From: Trichaptum fuscoviolaceum
Lineage: Eukaryota > Basidiomycota > Agaricomycetes > Hymenochaetales > Trichaptaceae
Direction of reading: 5' to 3'
NCBI GenBank assembly: GCA_910574455.1
Contig: CAJSYZ010000010.1
Coordinates: forward strand, 1,082,770 to 1,146,769
DNA: 64,000 bases
In this document: positions 47,804 through 57,788 of the stretch, piece by piece
Numbering within the stretch: the first letter of the stretch is position 1
Layout of the letters: the number at the start of each line of letters is the position of its first letter
Notes under the pieces: model-generated
The model's input: the letters and a program-made list of their open reading frames with translations, nothing else
Told to the model about the DNA's origin: nothing
Databases searched by the model: none
Translations under genes and position numbers: made by a program

Positions 47804-48610
47804 GACTGCGGTCGGTTCAAAGAGAAATGGACGATGGAGGCGGGTGTCCCGGTGAGACTAGAACAGCGTCACTGAGTTGGAGACTGTTCACTGAATTATA
47901 ATTAGGCCCATCCACAAAGCTGTGGCCTTGTTACAATGGTAGCGCACGCAGTCGCAGCTAATCCAGCGTAGAGGTTAAGCGATACTATGGACGAGTTGCG
48001 GTGAATGGCTCGGCGCTGCGACAACGAGCAGGCCGTTGTCGACTCGAGACTCGACAATGCTCTGCGAAAGCAAGCTGCCGCATCCCGTTCGGGCCTCATC
48101 ATTCGGCTCCTCAGCCTGCCAGTGGGCACCGTGACGGCACCGTGACGGCACCGTGACGTGCATTGCCAGTGTACTATTAGTATCCAGTTTAGATCCCGTC
48201 ACGGGGCTCTCCGGTGATTGAGCCGCGGCTACTACTATAATCGGTCGAACTTGAAGCCGCGGCATGTATTCGTGCCGGCTGATATGTAACCTTGCCAGTC
48301 TCGAGTCGCGACTTCGTCCATGCACTCGCTTCCGGGAAAGTTACAAACATCATCCACAGCCCCGGGAAAGTCACCACCGAAACGTCCATAAAAGGTCAGA
48401 CCACCATTCCAAACACAGCTTTCCAGCACTGGCAGACCGAAAAAGGCACTTTGAGATTTGAGACGCGCTGAAGACCGCGTTTTTCAAAAGTTGTCCCGTC
48501 TTTCTGTGCCCACTGGCAGCAGTATATAACGATGCAGCAGCGGTCGTCTCACCAATCAAGCTCCCCACTTCCCTTCCTCTACCTCTACGGCAGTTGATAC
48601 CACATCTCCA
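47804..48610. repeat. Intergenic region with tandem GGCACCGTGAC and word cluster
   Basis: Between 48090 and 48260 the sequence has three tandem GGCACCGTGAC units (about 48124-48157), flanked by GCCTGCCAGTG, GCATTGCCAGTGTACTATTAGTA, GATCCCGTCACGGGG and GGCTACTACTATAATC. The region serves as 5' region for the rightward orphan gene and the leftward PH-domain gene. No gene is supported here. Confidence 0.5.
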
Positions 48611-49346
48611 ATGGACGGGTATCTTTCTAAATTCCGACTCGAACCCAGCCATACTGTCGAGGATGGTCGAGATATAACACATACACAGCATGGCGTACAT
48701 CCATCTACCATTCAAGAGTAAGTCTGGATGAACCTACTAGTATGCTGAAGTGCGACGGAGCTAACATTTCAAGTCTTTCTCGCAGCAGAGACATAATAGA
48801 CGGAGTTGGCTTCACGGACGAGACTTCGACTACTACACATGCACTTGCACAAGTCGCCAACACCTACGAAGAGAACATGGTAAACTACACACTTGCACAA
48901 GTCGCCAACACCTACGAAGAGAACATGGTAAACTACACTCACCCACAACATGGATCCAGCTCAGGGCCGGATGTGCCTTTCCTTTCGACCACCCTCTCAA
49001 ACCTCAATGACGTGCTCACGCAGTGGCACCCGCCTCCGAACGCCCTCCAGCATCATGGCCAACCCGCTCCTAACCTATCTGTTGCAAACAGCTATACACA
49101 TGATAGCTATGCTCATGCCTATGCAGGACCTTCCGTTGCTTCAGGACCTTTGGGTGAGTGCCTCTTCAGTTTCGACGTATGGCTTACTGTAGCTAACATA
49201 TTACTATATCTTCAGAGCAACAGCAACAACGATCAGCTGAAGTCATCATGCCTGGAGGTTTTAAATTCGTCATCCCGGTGGAGGTTGCAACTGTTTTGAT
49301 GATGTCTAGCCACCATCGCTGCGGAACCTGTGGCTCCAGTGTATAG
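48611..49346 (+). CDS. Orphan protein, copy 1 of a duplicated pair
   Basis: Unrecognised gene of three exons. Exon 1 starts at ATG 48611 (MDGYLSKFRLEPSHTVEDGR). An intron (about 48719-48785) joins QD to RDIIDGVGFTDETSTT. Exon 2 holds two identical 16-residue repeats, LAQVANTYEENMVNYT, then a Pro/His/Ser-rich region (THPQHGSSSGPDV, ALQHHGQPAPNLSVANSY). A GTGAGT-TTCAG intron (about 49154-49214) leads to a last exon EQQQQRSAEVIMPGGFKFVI, PVEVATVLMMSSHHRCGTCG, SSV. No signal peptide or domain. The paired Cys-x-x-Cys after HHR is the only conserved feature with possible metal binding. The last exon and 3' region are nearly identical to copy 2. Total about 190 aa. Confidence 0.7.
48843..48938 (+). 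repeat. 48-bp exact tandem duplication inside orphan copy 1
   Basis: The unit beginning ACTTGCACAAGTCGCCAACA at 48843 is repeated exactly at 48891, adding 16 residues in frame. Copy 2 of the gene has only one, diverged, unit, so this duplication came after the gene duplication. Confidence 0.95.
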
Positions 49347-49743
49347 GGCTTCGCCATAATCACAAATATATTCCCTTCATCCCTCGTTCTCGTTGTCGCT
49401 GCACGCTAAGTACCTTTTATTCTGTAGTCCTATTCCACTTGTGCTCCTCTGATGAATGTTTTTCTGTAAACCAAGCATGTCTTCATGCCATCTCAAGTCG
49501 ATCGATTCATTGCTTTCTTGTTTTTGTTATAATCAAAATGTTGTGGATCCTTCAACTATTAGTCCTTCTCAATTCTGCGTCTAGCAGGTGTGTCTAGAGA
49601 AATGGGTTCCGCACAATCGGATCGCCCAGGAAGTTGGCTCACTCTGCGATACTACCATTTGGGCGAAAATCCGCGTCGTGCCTTATAACCTTCGTCGAGT
49701 GGTGCGTTTATCGCTGCGGAGTTTAAAACATCGTACTTGTGTA

Positions 49744-49888
49744 TTTGATCAAAAAAGGCAGCCGAGCAAGTCTGCCCACACATATTTCAAACGCATTCAC
49801 CCCATTTCAGTGCCCATACTCCCAGGGGAGTAAGGGAACTCGAACGTCAGAAATGAGGTGAATTGCTCGGCTGCCTTTTTTGATCAAA
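49744..49888. repeat. 145-bp fold-back element with 26-bp perfect inverted repeats
   Basis: Left arm 49744-49769 and right arm 49863-49888 are exact reverse complements; the outer end is TTTGATCAAAAAAGGCAGCC. Inner segments also pair imperfectly (TTCACCCCATTTCAG against TTCACCTCATTTCTG), and the loop holds the palindrome TACTCCCAGGGGAGTA. The whole can fold into one long hairpin. Size and ends suggest a MITE-like nonautonomous element; no clear target-site duplication was seen. Confidence 0.8.
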
Positions 49889-50274
49889 AAACCGGGTAGC
49901 AATGCACATGATGTTTCAAACTTAGCAGAAGGGCGGCCTTTGGCCACTGGCAGAAGGTAGCCGAGTAACCTCAGGCTGAGCGCTCCCTTGGGTTACTGAA
50001 ACGATCACTAGTTGAATTCAGATAGCGGTAGCCTGAGAGTCGATGTGACCGTGTTGGATTAAGGCAAAACTTTAAGTGGGAAGCCAATCCTAGCGGTCTG
50101 AGGCTGTCGGTACATCCGAACGCACTCATTTGACTTTTACATGTAATCCGTCCTCAGCAGTACTTAACCATGCCAGTAATCACAAAGGTCGTCACTAAAA
50201 CTCCCCAGGTTTCCTTCTTCTTCCTCTGCGACAGCCTGAGCTGCCAGTGATACTACTCCAACTGTGCCCATCCA

Positions 50275-50965
50275 ATGTCACAAATGGGCGACTTTCTTTC
50301 TAGCTTTCGACTTGAACCCAGTCATACGGAGGCTGGTCGAGCTACAGCTTATGTGCTACCTACAGAACTTCCGTCCACCACTGAAAGGTCAGTCTGCTTG
50401 AACGTAGTGCGCCGTCTCAGTTTTGAAGTGCTCACGTTTGAAGTCTCTCTAACAGCCAAGATATAATAGCCGGAGTTGACTTCGCGGGGGAGACTACGAC
50501 TGCTACGCATGCACAAGTTGTCAACACATACCAAGAGAACATGATCAACTACACTCACCCACAACATGGATACAGCTCAGGGCCGGGTGTGTCTTTCCAT
50601 CCGCAGACCCACTCAGACGTCGACAACATACCTGCACAGTGGTACCCAACTCCGAACGTCGTCCAACATCATGGCCAACCCGCACCGAACCTTTCTGTCG
50701 CGAGCAGCTCTACTCCTCACAACTATGGTCAATCCTATGCAGGACCATCTGCAGCTTTAGGGTATCATCAGGGTGTGTACATCTTCAGTTTAGACATGTG
50801 GTCAACTGTAGCCAACATTATACTGTATCTTCAGAGCAACAGCAACAACGATCAGCCGAAGTCATCATGCCTGGAGGTTTTAAATTCGTCATTCCGGTGG
50901 AGGTTGCAACTGTTTTGATGATTTCTAGCCACCATCGCTGCGTAACCTGTGGCTCCAGTGTATAG
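50275..50965 (+). CDS. Orphan protein, copy 2 of a duplicated pair
   Basis: Same three-exon plan as copy 1. Starts at ATG 50275 (MSQMGDFLSSFRLEPSHTEA) or the ATG at 50284 that aligns with copy 1. An intron near 50388-50454 joins TE to SQDIIAGVDFAGETTTATHA; the 16-residue repeat appears once as AQVVNTYQENMINYT. Exon 2 has THPQHGYSSGPGV and VVQHHGQPAPNLSVASSS. The last exon, EQQQQRSAEVIMPGGFKFVI then PVEVATVLMISSHHRCVTCG, differs by two residues from copy 1 and ends SSV at 50965. Exons 1 and 2 have diverged far more than exon 3. Function unknown. Confidence 0.7.
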
Positions 50966-52109
50966 GACTTCGCCATTATCACAAACATACTACCCTTCAT
51001 CCCTCGTTCTCGTTGTTGCTGCACGCTAAGTACCTTTTATTCTGTAGTCCTATTCCACTTGTGCTCTTCTAATGAATGTTTTCCTGTAAATCAAGCATGT
51101 CTTCATGCCATCTCGCGTCGATCGATTCATTGCTTCCTTGTTTCTGTTTTTGTTATAATCGAAATGTTGTGGATCCTTCAACTATTGTGTACTCTGTTGC
51201 TTTGTATGAATGAAATTTATTGTATCGTTAAACTGCTATGATGAACTTCCGCTGAACTGCTGGTTGTTAGATCGTCTGCTCGATTCTTAAGTATTCAGTA
51301 ATGTTGAGAACGCATAGCGATGCAGAGATATAGATAAATGCATAAAGCTGCAATGTCACTTCAGTAGTATTCGATGCCACTCCTTCCATAATAATTTGGA
51401 GTTCTTTATGTACAATGCTACCGACTTCCACTATACTCGTATATGATTGTCTCTTAATCAGGTATGGAGAACCCTTTAGTTGATCCCGTGCCATCTCGTC
51501 ACAGCACGAGAGCATTGAAGGACAGAAGAAAATATTAGAGCCCAGAACTCGAGAAAGCGAATATTCGACCAAACAAAACAACAACAGCGGTCCATTCGAA
51601 CGAGGAAGATATGAGTGTAGAGTTCATGAATATATAGAAAAGAATTTGAGGTCAATGATCATCATTAGAGGGCTACGATACCAGATTGATAATGAAAGAG
51701 CTAAGCGGTTGCTAAACGTCTGTCCGAGGTATTGTTGGGTTGCAAAGGGAAGTATAGCAGTAATCGGACGAAGAAAAGCGGAGGATGGAATGAAAGAGAA
51801 TCTAAAGGAGAGTGTTGCGGCGAAGGAATCAAGTCCTTGATGAAGCGAAAGTACGTAAGATTAATGCGAAGTTTGGTAGCTTGCAGAAATGGCAATGAAG
51901 AAGCTATTACGAGAATGATGATCATGAAGGCAAGCGGAGCGTCTTTATGCAGCAAACATGAGAAAGCAAAGAGGTAGGGGTGAAATAGCAACAAAACAAA
52001 GAGTTCTCATGAAAAGTTGAAGAGGATAAAGGATAGGAAATATCATTACATACGGTCGAACTTCATCATCACATCTTATCATATTCACAAACAGCGATCA
52101 CTTCTTCGG
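50966..52109. other. Intergenic gap; duplicated 3' region of the orphan pair
   Basis: About 50966-51180 is nearly identical to 49347-49560 (shared TCCCTCGTTCTCGTTG and CATGTCTTCATGCCATCTC), the 3' region of copy 1. From 51250 to 52109 no gene was recognised; ORFs at 51646-51977 look like chance openings. Confidence 0.5.
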
Positions 52110-54884
52110 CTACTTCCAGAACTTCCACTTCGAGCGCTTCCTGTGCAGCTCCGGACTCGAGCTAAAGTCGCTTTCGAGCGATGAACCGACAAGCGCCGGA
52201 GAGCTGTTGCTCGCGGTGCGATTATGTCCCAGCTGACCCAAATGCTTTGAATGCCGTCGAAGGATTTTCTTATGTGCATCATCTGTGGCACGCGAGACAG
52301 TCCGTTTCTGCACAGGCGCAGCTAGTGTTTGCGAGTTACCACCAGACGACGTCGATGGTCGGGCAAGAGCATCCTGCTGACGTGAGTCGCGTCTCAGAGG
52401 AGCCGGCTTAGCTGGGGGCGTAGGGGGGATCGTCGAAGACTGGGACGTCTGTGAAGGTACAGTTTCGATACGCGGCCGTGAATCCGTATGCGCTCGTGGC
52501 CGCGAAGTCGAAGAAAGTTGTTCATGTCCGTGAGCCGAGCGTGATCGGCGCTGATCACCAACGACAGCTACGGTGCTGACATTCGTCGAGCTTGAACTAG
52601 CGATTCGTGAAGTAGTCGATTTATGAGCAGAGGAAGTACTGGCAATGATAGGGATATTCTCTGCAGACGCCTCATCAGAATCTGGAGGAGTCGGTAGGCC
52701 AAACGTCGCCTCCCTATCGCGATCTCTCTGCTCCTTCTCCTTCATCGTCTCCCTCCTCCTCACCTGCCCGTCAGCCTGGCGCGCGTTCGTGCTCGTCGAC
52801 ACAGCAAGCGGGCTCGATGCGTGCTTCTGCCCATGCGAGTGTGCAGGTATTCGACTCGGGTACGGCGACACTGTCACAGGCGCCGCCGAATTCGAAGGAC
52901 GCGGCTTGCTACCGCCGGGGTCGTTACCCGCACGAGCTTTGCTCGCTACGTAATTCGGACTCAAGTACGCCGTTGCCACTGCCGATGTGCTTCCACGATT
53001 AACATTGGCGTTAGACGCCGGCGTAGTCGAAGTCGAAGCGGCCGCTTTTCTCGCTTGTGATAGCTCTTCGGGCGGGGTAGGCAGGCGCTTGTCTGGGCTC
53101 AACGCAGCCGCCTGAGCACCGATAGCTCGCGTCCGGGTTGGAGATGATGCTGGGGACGTTACAGACTTCGTCGGAGACGATGACGACTTCGACGGTGTCG
53201 TTTGTGATGTAGAGACAGTTGGTCGAGTCTTTACTGGAGACGTCTGCGCCTGACCTTTTACAGATGGTTGCTGCTGCTGAGAAGTCGTCAACGGAGGGCG
53301 CTGTACCTTAGTCGGGCTCGGATTTCTCGCTGTATGCACAGTCACAACCGCAGGTGCGGAAGAGGGCGCAGGTAGCGCAGGCCGTTGCCTGACTTGCGCG
53401 CGCGTTGGAGGACTAAGGTTAGCCTCCCCACCGGGCTTCACCACAACCTCATGCACGCCCGCAATCCACGCCCGATGCGCCATCCAATCATACGCCATAC
53501 TAAATCCAAGGTCCTTCATCTTTCCCTTCGCCGTGTCGCTCATCCCCTTCTCGCCCAAACCTCCCTTTTCGCCCATATTCAGATTCCCGCCATTTGCCAG
53601 AGCATTTGCAGCCTGCACCTCAGGCCCATACGGCAAATCCAGGGCACCAGAAAGGACTAACTCAGCCAATGTCCACTCGCCCTGGAACATCGTTGTCTCC
53701 GCCTCCTTACCCTCAACGGGTGAGCTCGGGCTAGGGCTCAGAGATAAAACATCGCTGAGAGCACCAGCAGGGATCAGGTACGGTCTCGCGCGCTGGAAGT
53801 CCGGGTCCATCGGACTCAGCGTGGACGTTGGAATCGGGAATGAGAACGACAATAAGAAAGCTTCAATGCTCCGTATTAACCTAGCCTCCGCTTGTGCCTG
53901 GGCCTGCTGCGAGTACGCAGGTGCATTAGAGGTTCGGGAAGGGGAAGAAGGTAATATGTGAATTATTCGTGACTTTCGTGCGCGGAGCATGTAATTGGCG
54001 AGTGTCCGGGTTGTAGATGTGTTCGAGAACGTTGAGGCAGTACGGGATAACACACTCGTGTTCGATCCTAACCGATCTCGTTTCTCGATTTTCGTAGGAT
54101 CATTGACAGTCAGTGTCGAGTTCGCCGCTGACCGAGATCCTCGAAGAAAACTCCATCTTTTCCCTGTATTCCCATTACCATTGTTACTATTCCCACCGAG
54201 GGATTTGCTGTCTGGGGAAGTAGACATCTTAGCGTTCTCCGACCAGAAGCGTGTTGCGGGCGTACGCGGAGCCGCCGTCACCACGTATGGCCTCGTAAGC
54301 GTCGTAACTAATATGGCTGTCTTTAACAACATTTTATCGGGAATCTTGTTCGGCATGAAGTGGATAATCGCGTCGAACGGTCTTTGTTCTGGGTCGGTAG
54401 ATGGCGTTGAGAACATGCTTGATCGTTTGAGTCCATTGATGTTGCCGGAAGACTGAGACATCTTGTTTGATACCAATTGGAGGCTATTTTGTGAAGAAAG
54501 GGGTGTAACGGGCGAGCTTCCTGGGATCGGGGCGTCGACAACGCTGTACCGTAATCGACCTGCGACTTGTTTGTTCCTCATTGACCCGAATGATTCAAGC
54601 TCTTCCATGAGCTCTTGATAACGCAGGCCGCCGTTCTTCCTCCAAAGACGCGCTGTCTGTTCAGCCCATTCTAACACATCGACGAGTCGTGAGGCGCCCG
54701 CTTCTTCCACAGCTATAGGTGTGCGTAATCGGAGGACGCGAATGGCGGGTTGGAATGTATCTGGTAGTGGGCATGGTCGATGGCTTGCAATTATAAGTAA
54801 GGAGGATGCCAGGTGTAGGGAGTGGAGGAAGGGTTCTAATGCATTCGTCGATGGCTCTACAAACGTAGGAAAAAGTGTCAGCAT
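52110..54884 (-). CDS. Uncharacterised 924-aa Ser/Thr/Pro-rich protein
   Basis: One uninterrupted leftward ORF from ATG 54884 to the stop at 52110 (KWKFWK at the end). The N-terminal 450 residues look folded: a hydrophobic opening (MLTLFPTFVEPSTNALEPFL, LHLASSLLIIASH), a helical stretch with WAEQTARLWRKNGGLRYQEL, then FDAIIHFMPNKIPDKMLLKT and ILVTTLTRPYVVTAAP, and AEARLIRSIEAFLLSFSFPI. A segment MFQGEWTLAELVLSGALDLP ends this part, with AYDWMAHRAWIAGVHEVVVK. The remainder is low-complexity Ser/Thr/Pro/Arg. I know of conserved agaricomycete proteins of this type but no function. An upstream exon is possible, since TTTGTAG occurs 30 nt inside the ORF. Nuclear or cytosolic location not determinable. 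Confidence 0.75.
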   Translation of the reverse strand: MLTLFPTFVEPSTNALEPFLHSLHLASSLLIIASHRPCPLPDTFQPAIRVLRLRTPIAVEEAGASRLVDVLEWAEQTARLWRKNGGLRYQELMEELESFGSMRNKQVAGRLRYSVVDAPIPGSSPVTPLSSQNSLQLVSNKMSQSSGNINGLKRSSMFSTPSTDPEQRPFDAIIHFMPNKIPDKMLLKTAILVTTLTRPYVVTAAPRTPATRFWSENAKMSTSPDSKSLGGNSNNGNGNTGKRWSFLRGSRSAANSTLTVNDPTKIEKRDRLGSNTSVLSRTASTFSNTSTTRTLANYMLRARKSRIIHILPSSPSRTSNAPAYSQQAQAQAEARLIRSIEAFLLSFSFPIPTSTLSPMDPDFQRARPYLIPAGALSDVLSLSPSPSSPVEGKEAETTMFQGEWTLAELVLSGALDLPYGPEVQAANALANGGNLNMGEKGGLGEKGMSDTAKGKMKDLGFSMAYDWMAHRAWIAGVHEVVVKPGGEANLSPPTRAQVRQRPALPAPSSAPAVVTVHTARNPSPTKVQRPPLTTSQQQQPSVKGQAQTSPVKTRPTVSTSQTTPSKSSSSPTKSVTSPASSPTRTRAIGAQAAALSPDKRLPTPPEELSQARKAAASTSTTPASNANVNRGSTSAVATAYLSPNYVASKARAGNDPGGSKPRPSNSAAPVTVSPYPSRIPAHSHGQKHASSPLAVSTSTNARQADGQVRRRETMKEKEQRDRDREATFGLPTPPDSDEASAENIPIIASTSSAHKSTTSRIASSSSTNVSTVAVVGDQRRSRSAHGHEQLSSTSRPRAHTDSRPRIETVPSQTSQSSTIPPTPPAKPAPLRRDSRQQDALARPSTSSGGNSQTLAAPVQKRTVSRATDDAHKKILRRHSKHLGQLGHNRTASNSSPALVGSSLESDFSSSPELHRKRSKWKFWK

Positions 54885-55251
54885 ACATGTTAAGAGAAAT
54901 AGTAATTTTCAGCAAAAGGGTGGGGAAATAGGATATTTAGTCCCGACGGCGGTAACGGGGATATGACGAAAAACGAGATGAGTCGTCAGGGAGTTTGCAA
55001 TCAAGAGTCGGTGTCAAAGTGAAAATTGGTCCGAGCGACACACGGACAGCTGTCGGGCCTGTAACACGCGGTTACGAAATTGCATTAAGCTATGCTTCAT
55101 TCGTGAAGAACACCGACTCGCGCGTCTTCGACATACTTCTGTGCCACATCTAGCACGTTCCCGACAAGTACTCTTCCACGCAACGTCCATCCAACACGTC
55201 TAACCGTAATAGCCTTGGCCGTCGATCACCATTGACAGCGCTGGACGATGG

Positions 55252-55697
55252 CTACTTTCGTGGCACAGAAGTAGCGGGCCAAGCTCCATAGGCTGCTGAC
55301 GATGAGGGACTGTCAAGATTGTCGGGGGCGGAGAGCATTCGAACGATACGGTAGGTGTTGGGATCGAAGGTACAGTCTTGGCCGCCGAGCCCATTCAGGA
55401 AAAGATAGACTATAGGACCTCCGCTATTTGCTCCTACTTCTGTACCCACATACCCTTCCGTACTTCCCCACGACATAGATAGAAACAAGATGAAAGAGAC
55501 TCACGGCCAATGATAAGGATAACTTTGCGTTCTGCCTGGAGAAGGGGGAGGGACGGGAGGTTGTCGGTGTCGACAGACCACGGCTCTCGTGGAGTGGGCA
55601 CGCCGGCGTCCGTGAAGGGGTCTAGCGGGAATTTGGGCTTGAAAGAGTCGTAGCTCATGGGCGTCGCGGCTGACGTTGCGGAGGCATCCTTGGGCAT
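55252..55697 (-). CDS. Small unknown protein, two-exon candidate
   Basis: Exon 1 starts at ATG 55697 (MPKDASATSAATPMSYDSFK) and ends LLQAERKVILIIG before a GTGAGT donor near 55504. Several AG acceptors are possible; one at about 55413 continues in frame with YLFLNGLGGQDCTFDPNTYR and ends AYGAWPATSVPRK at 55252. The hydrophobic ILIIGLYLFLNGL crossing the splice site would form one membrane segment. No family recognised; splice choice is uncertain. Confidence 0.4.
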
Positions 55698-56384
55698 CGT
55701 CACGGACGATGTGCGCACGGCGATGAGGAGGAAGTGCCGGCGGAAGGAGGAGAGGTGAGAAGAGGATGAGTTGCACTGCGCAGAGGCCGTGTGCCCGTGG
55801 CCAGTGAACGAATATATCAAAACTCCTTGCCTGCTGAGGTCACCGAAATTGCCAAACGCGGTAGATTTCAAAGTCCGAATGCGTCATCGCCGTCAGGCAC
55901 TCGCCGCCAAACTTGGGGTGGCAACCCTGAATGCTTCTCGGCGCCTCTCGGCTCGGCTGCCGCCACGTGGGATTAAGTGGGCTCTTGGCACTCCAATGCC
56001 TAATCGGGATATCTGGCCTGTCACCGTCTGCGATCGACTCGGACGTATCCGGACATTTCCCTGCCACGACACGGTGTGGACATAGCTCGAGCTAAGAGCG
56101 CCGAGAGTTCCATCCGGGGCTTTTCAAGAACATTATTTATTTTCAATCAGCTTTGATGTCTTCACCTTGATTTATTTGCGGCTTGTCGGAGTCTTTTCGT
56201 CGGTGCCGCAACAATGATGACATTACCTCAGTTGTAGCTTGGTACGCCGCCGCAGCTTCCGGCCGGACATATAGCTCGGAGAAAAAATACGTAAAATAGG
56301 ACGTTTCTCACGTGTCGAGACTGTCCAGCACAGAAACAGGAATTTTGTACTGACCCTTCATTCTCCTTTACTCTGGATCGCCTC

Positions 56385-56982
56385 ATGATATTCCTTCGTC
56401 TGCTTCCTCGCACGAGCCACGGTCACCAGGCGCGCCAGAGGCTGCACGACGACTGCTTCGAAGAACAGAACAGCTGCCGTCAGTGGTGTGAACAGAAGAA
56501 CCCCGGAACGCCCGAGGAGCTAGCCAACAATCGCGCAATGTGTTTTGTGTTTCGCAATCGCCAAGAATTTCCAAAATGCTCATCATTTGATCCTGACATC
56601 GCAGATCGAGTTTATTGGGACAAAGTGAGTTCAGATGTCCAGCTGGGGATAGGAGCTATAGCAAACGCCTGCCCGAAATGAAGCTTGCTACTTTATTACT
56701 TCCGCTCTGGCATCATTTGGTGGAGCAATAGGCCTCTCTGCAAGCCGTCATTGATATCAACGAGCGCATCAAAACTCATGTTTACAGACTTTCGTTTATG
56801 AGAAGGTACGACTTCCTCTGTTGTACCACATGTGCGTTGCTCCACGGCTAATCCATAGCGCCATTCCAGAGCTCGGCTGCTGTCTTTGCTCATCCACGGC
56901 TCTTCCCAACTTACGAATCCTCATCCATATACTCGGACCCATGCCTATGCCATATAGTTATCTTAGATGTCAAGAAAACTAA
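56385..56982 (+). CDS. Cryptic three-exon coding candidate, Cys-rich start
   Basis: Exon 1 (56385 to about 56623) reads CFEEQNSCRQWCEQKNPGTP, EELANNRAMCFVFRNRQEFP, KCSSFDPDIADRVYWDK. A GTGAGT donor and CAATAG acceptor join in frame to ASLQAVIDINERIKTHVYRL and SFMRR, then a GTACGA to CCATAG intron leads to a tail that stops at 56982. The joined string has steady composition and in-frame splice sites, which supports coding. No family was recognised and the start is uncertain. Confidence 0.35.
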
Positions 56983-57096
56983 ATGATCCACGGTGAAGCG
57001 TTTCATTGTCATGATACCAGTAGTAACAAAGTCTAACTTTAGAATGTGTAGTTGGCCTTGCACGATTGTAATTTAGACTGATGATGTGATCAACAG

Positions 57097-57788
57097 TTCG
57101 GAGGTTTGCACGTCTTGATTTGGCCCGCTCAAGATTTTATCGAAAGTACCTTGTAAGTTACGGTAAAGATGAGACCGTACAGTTTCAACTACTACTAATA
57201 AACTGACAGAAATTGACTGCGGCGATTCTACCAAAAGTGCTTCTTATTGACCAATGCAAGCGATACTGTGCTCACATGCCCTCCATACGGTGCATCGCTG
57301 CAAATGCATCGTGGTCCTATTAGACCTCAGTTCGATGCTTCTCGTCCAATCTATATTTACCCATTTTATTTCATAACTGACTGCGGATCTACTAATATAT
57401 CTTCGCAGGTAGTGGCCAGACTACGGAACCGGAATAGCAGATGAACTTAGAGTTGACGCTCTTCCAGGAGTTCCGCTCATACGTGTAAGTTCTCTCAAGC
57501 AATTCGCACGCAGATTGAGCTGATTGGGTTCATAGCGATTCGTGTACATGTGTGTGTTAAATACTAAAGAACAAGATCAATGTGAGTCCTTGCGTTCTCG
57601 TTACTCACACCGAGGCACTGTATTCACAGATGCTAATAGGTACAACAGTCTGCCGCGGCACACGCTCGTAATCAATCCCGTCAGGCTAAGTCCTAGATCG
57701 CTTTCGGTACGTATAGAACAACAGCAATTCTCTTCTCGTCTGTATTTTGACTAGTCCGTCTAATCAGATCGGCCGACGATGCTTTTAG
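57097..57788 (+). CDS. Cryptic multi-exon coding candidate
   Basis: Short exons bounded by good splice sites read coherent peptides: FARLDLARSRFYRKYL then KLTAAILPKVLLIDQCKRYC (57097 and about 57207 onward), WPDYGTGIADELRVDALPGV followed by PLIR at about 57413-57486, RFVYMCVLNTKEQDQ at 57537, and ANRYNSLPRHTLVINPVRLS to about 57708. The pattern looks like an ordinary fungal gene or a young pseudogene. I do not recognise the family; one junction near 57290-57410 could not be joined in frame, so the start, stop and integrity are open. Confidence 0.3.

Noticed and set aside
51646..51977. Rightward ORFs in the gap before the 924-aa gene
   Set aside because: Likely chance openings in intergenic or 3' UTR sequence.
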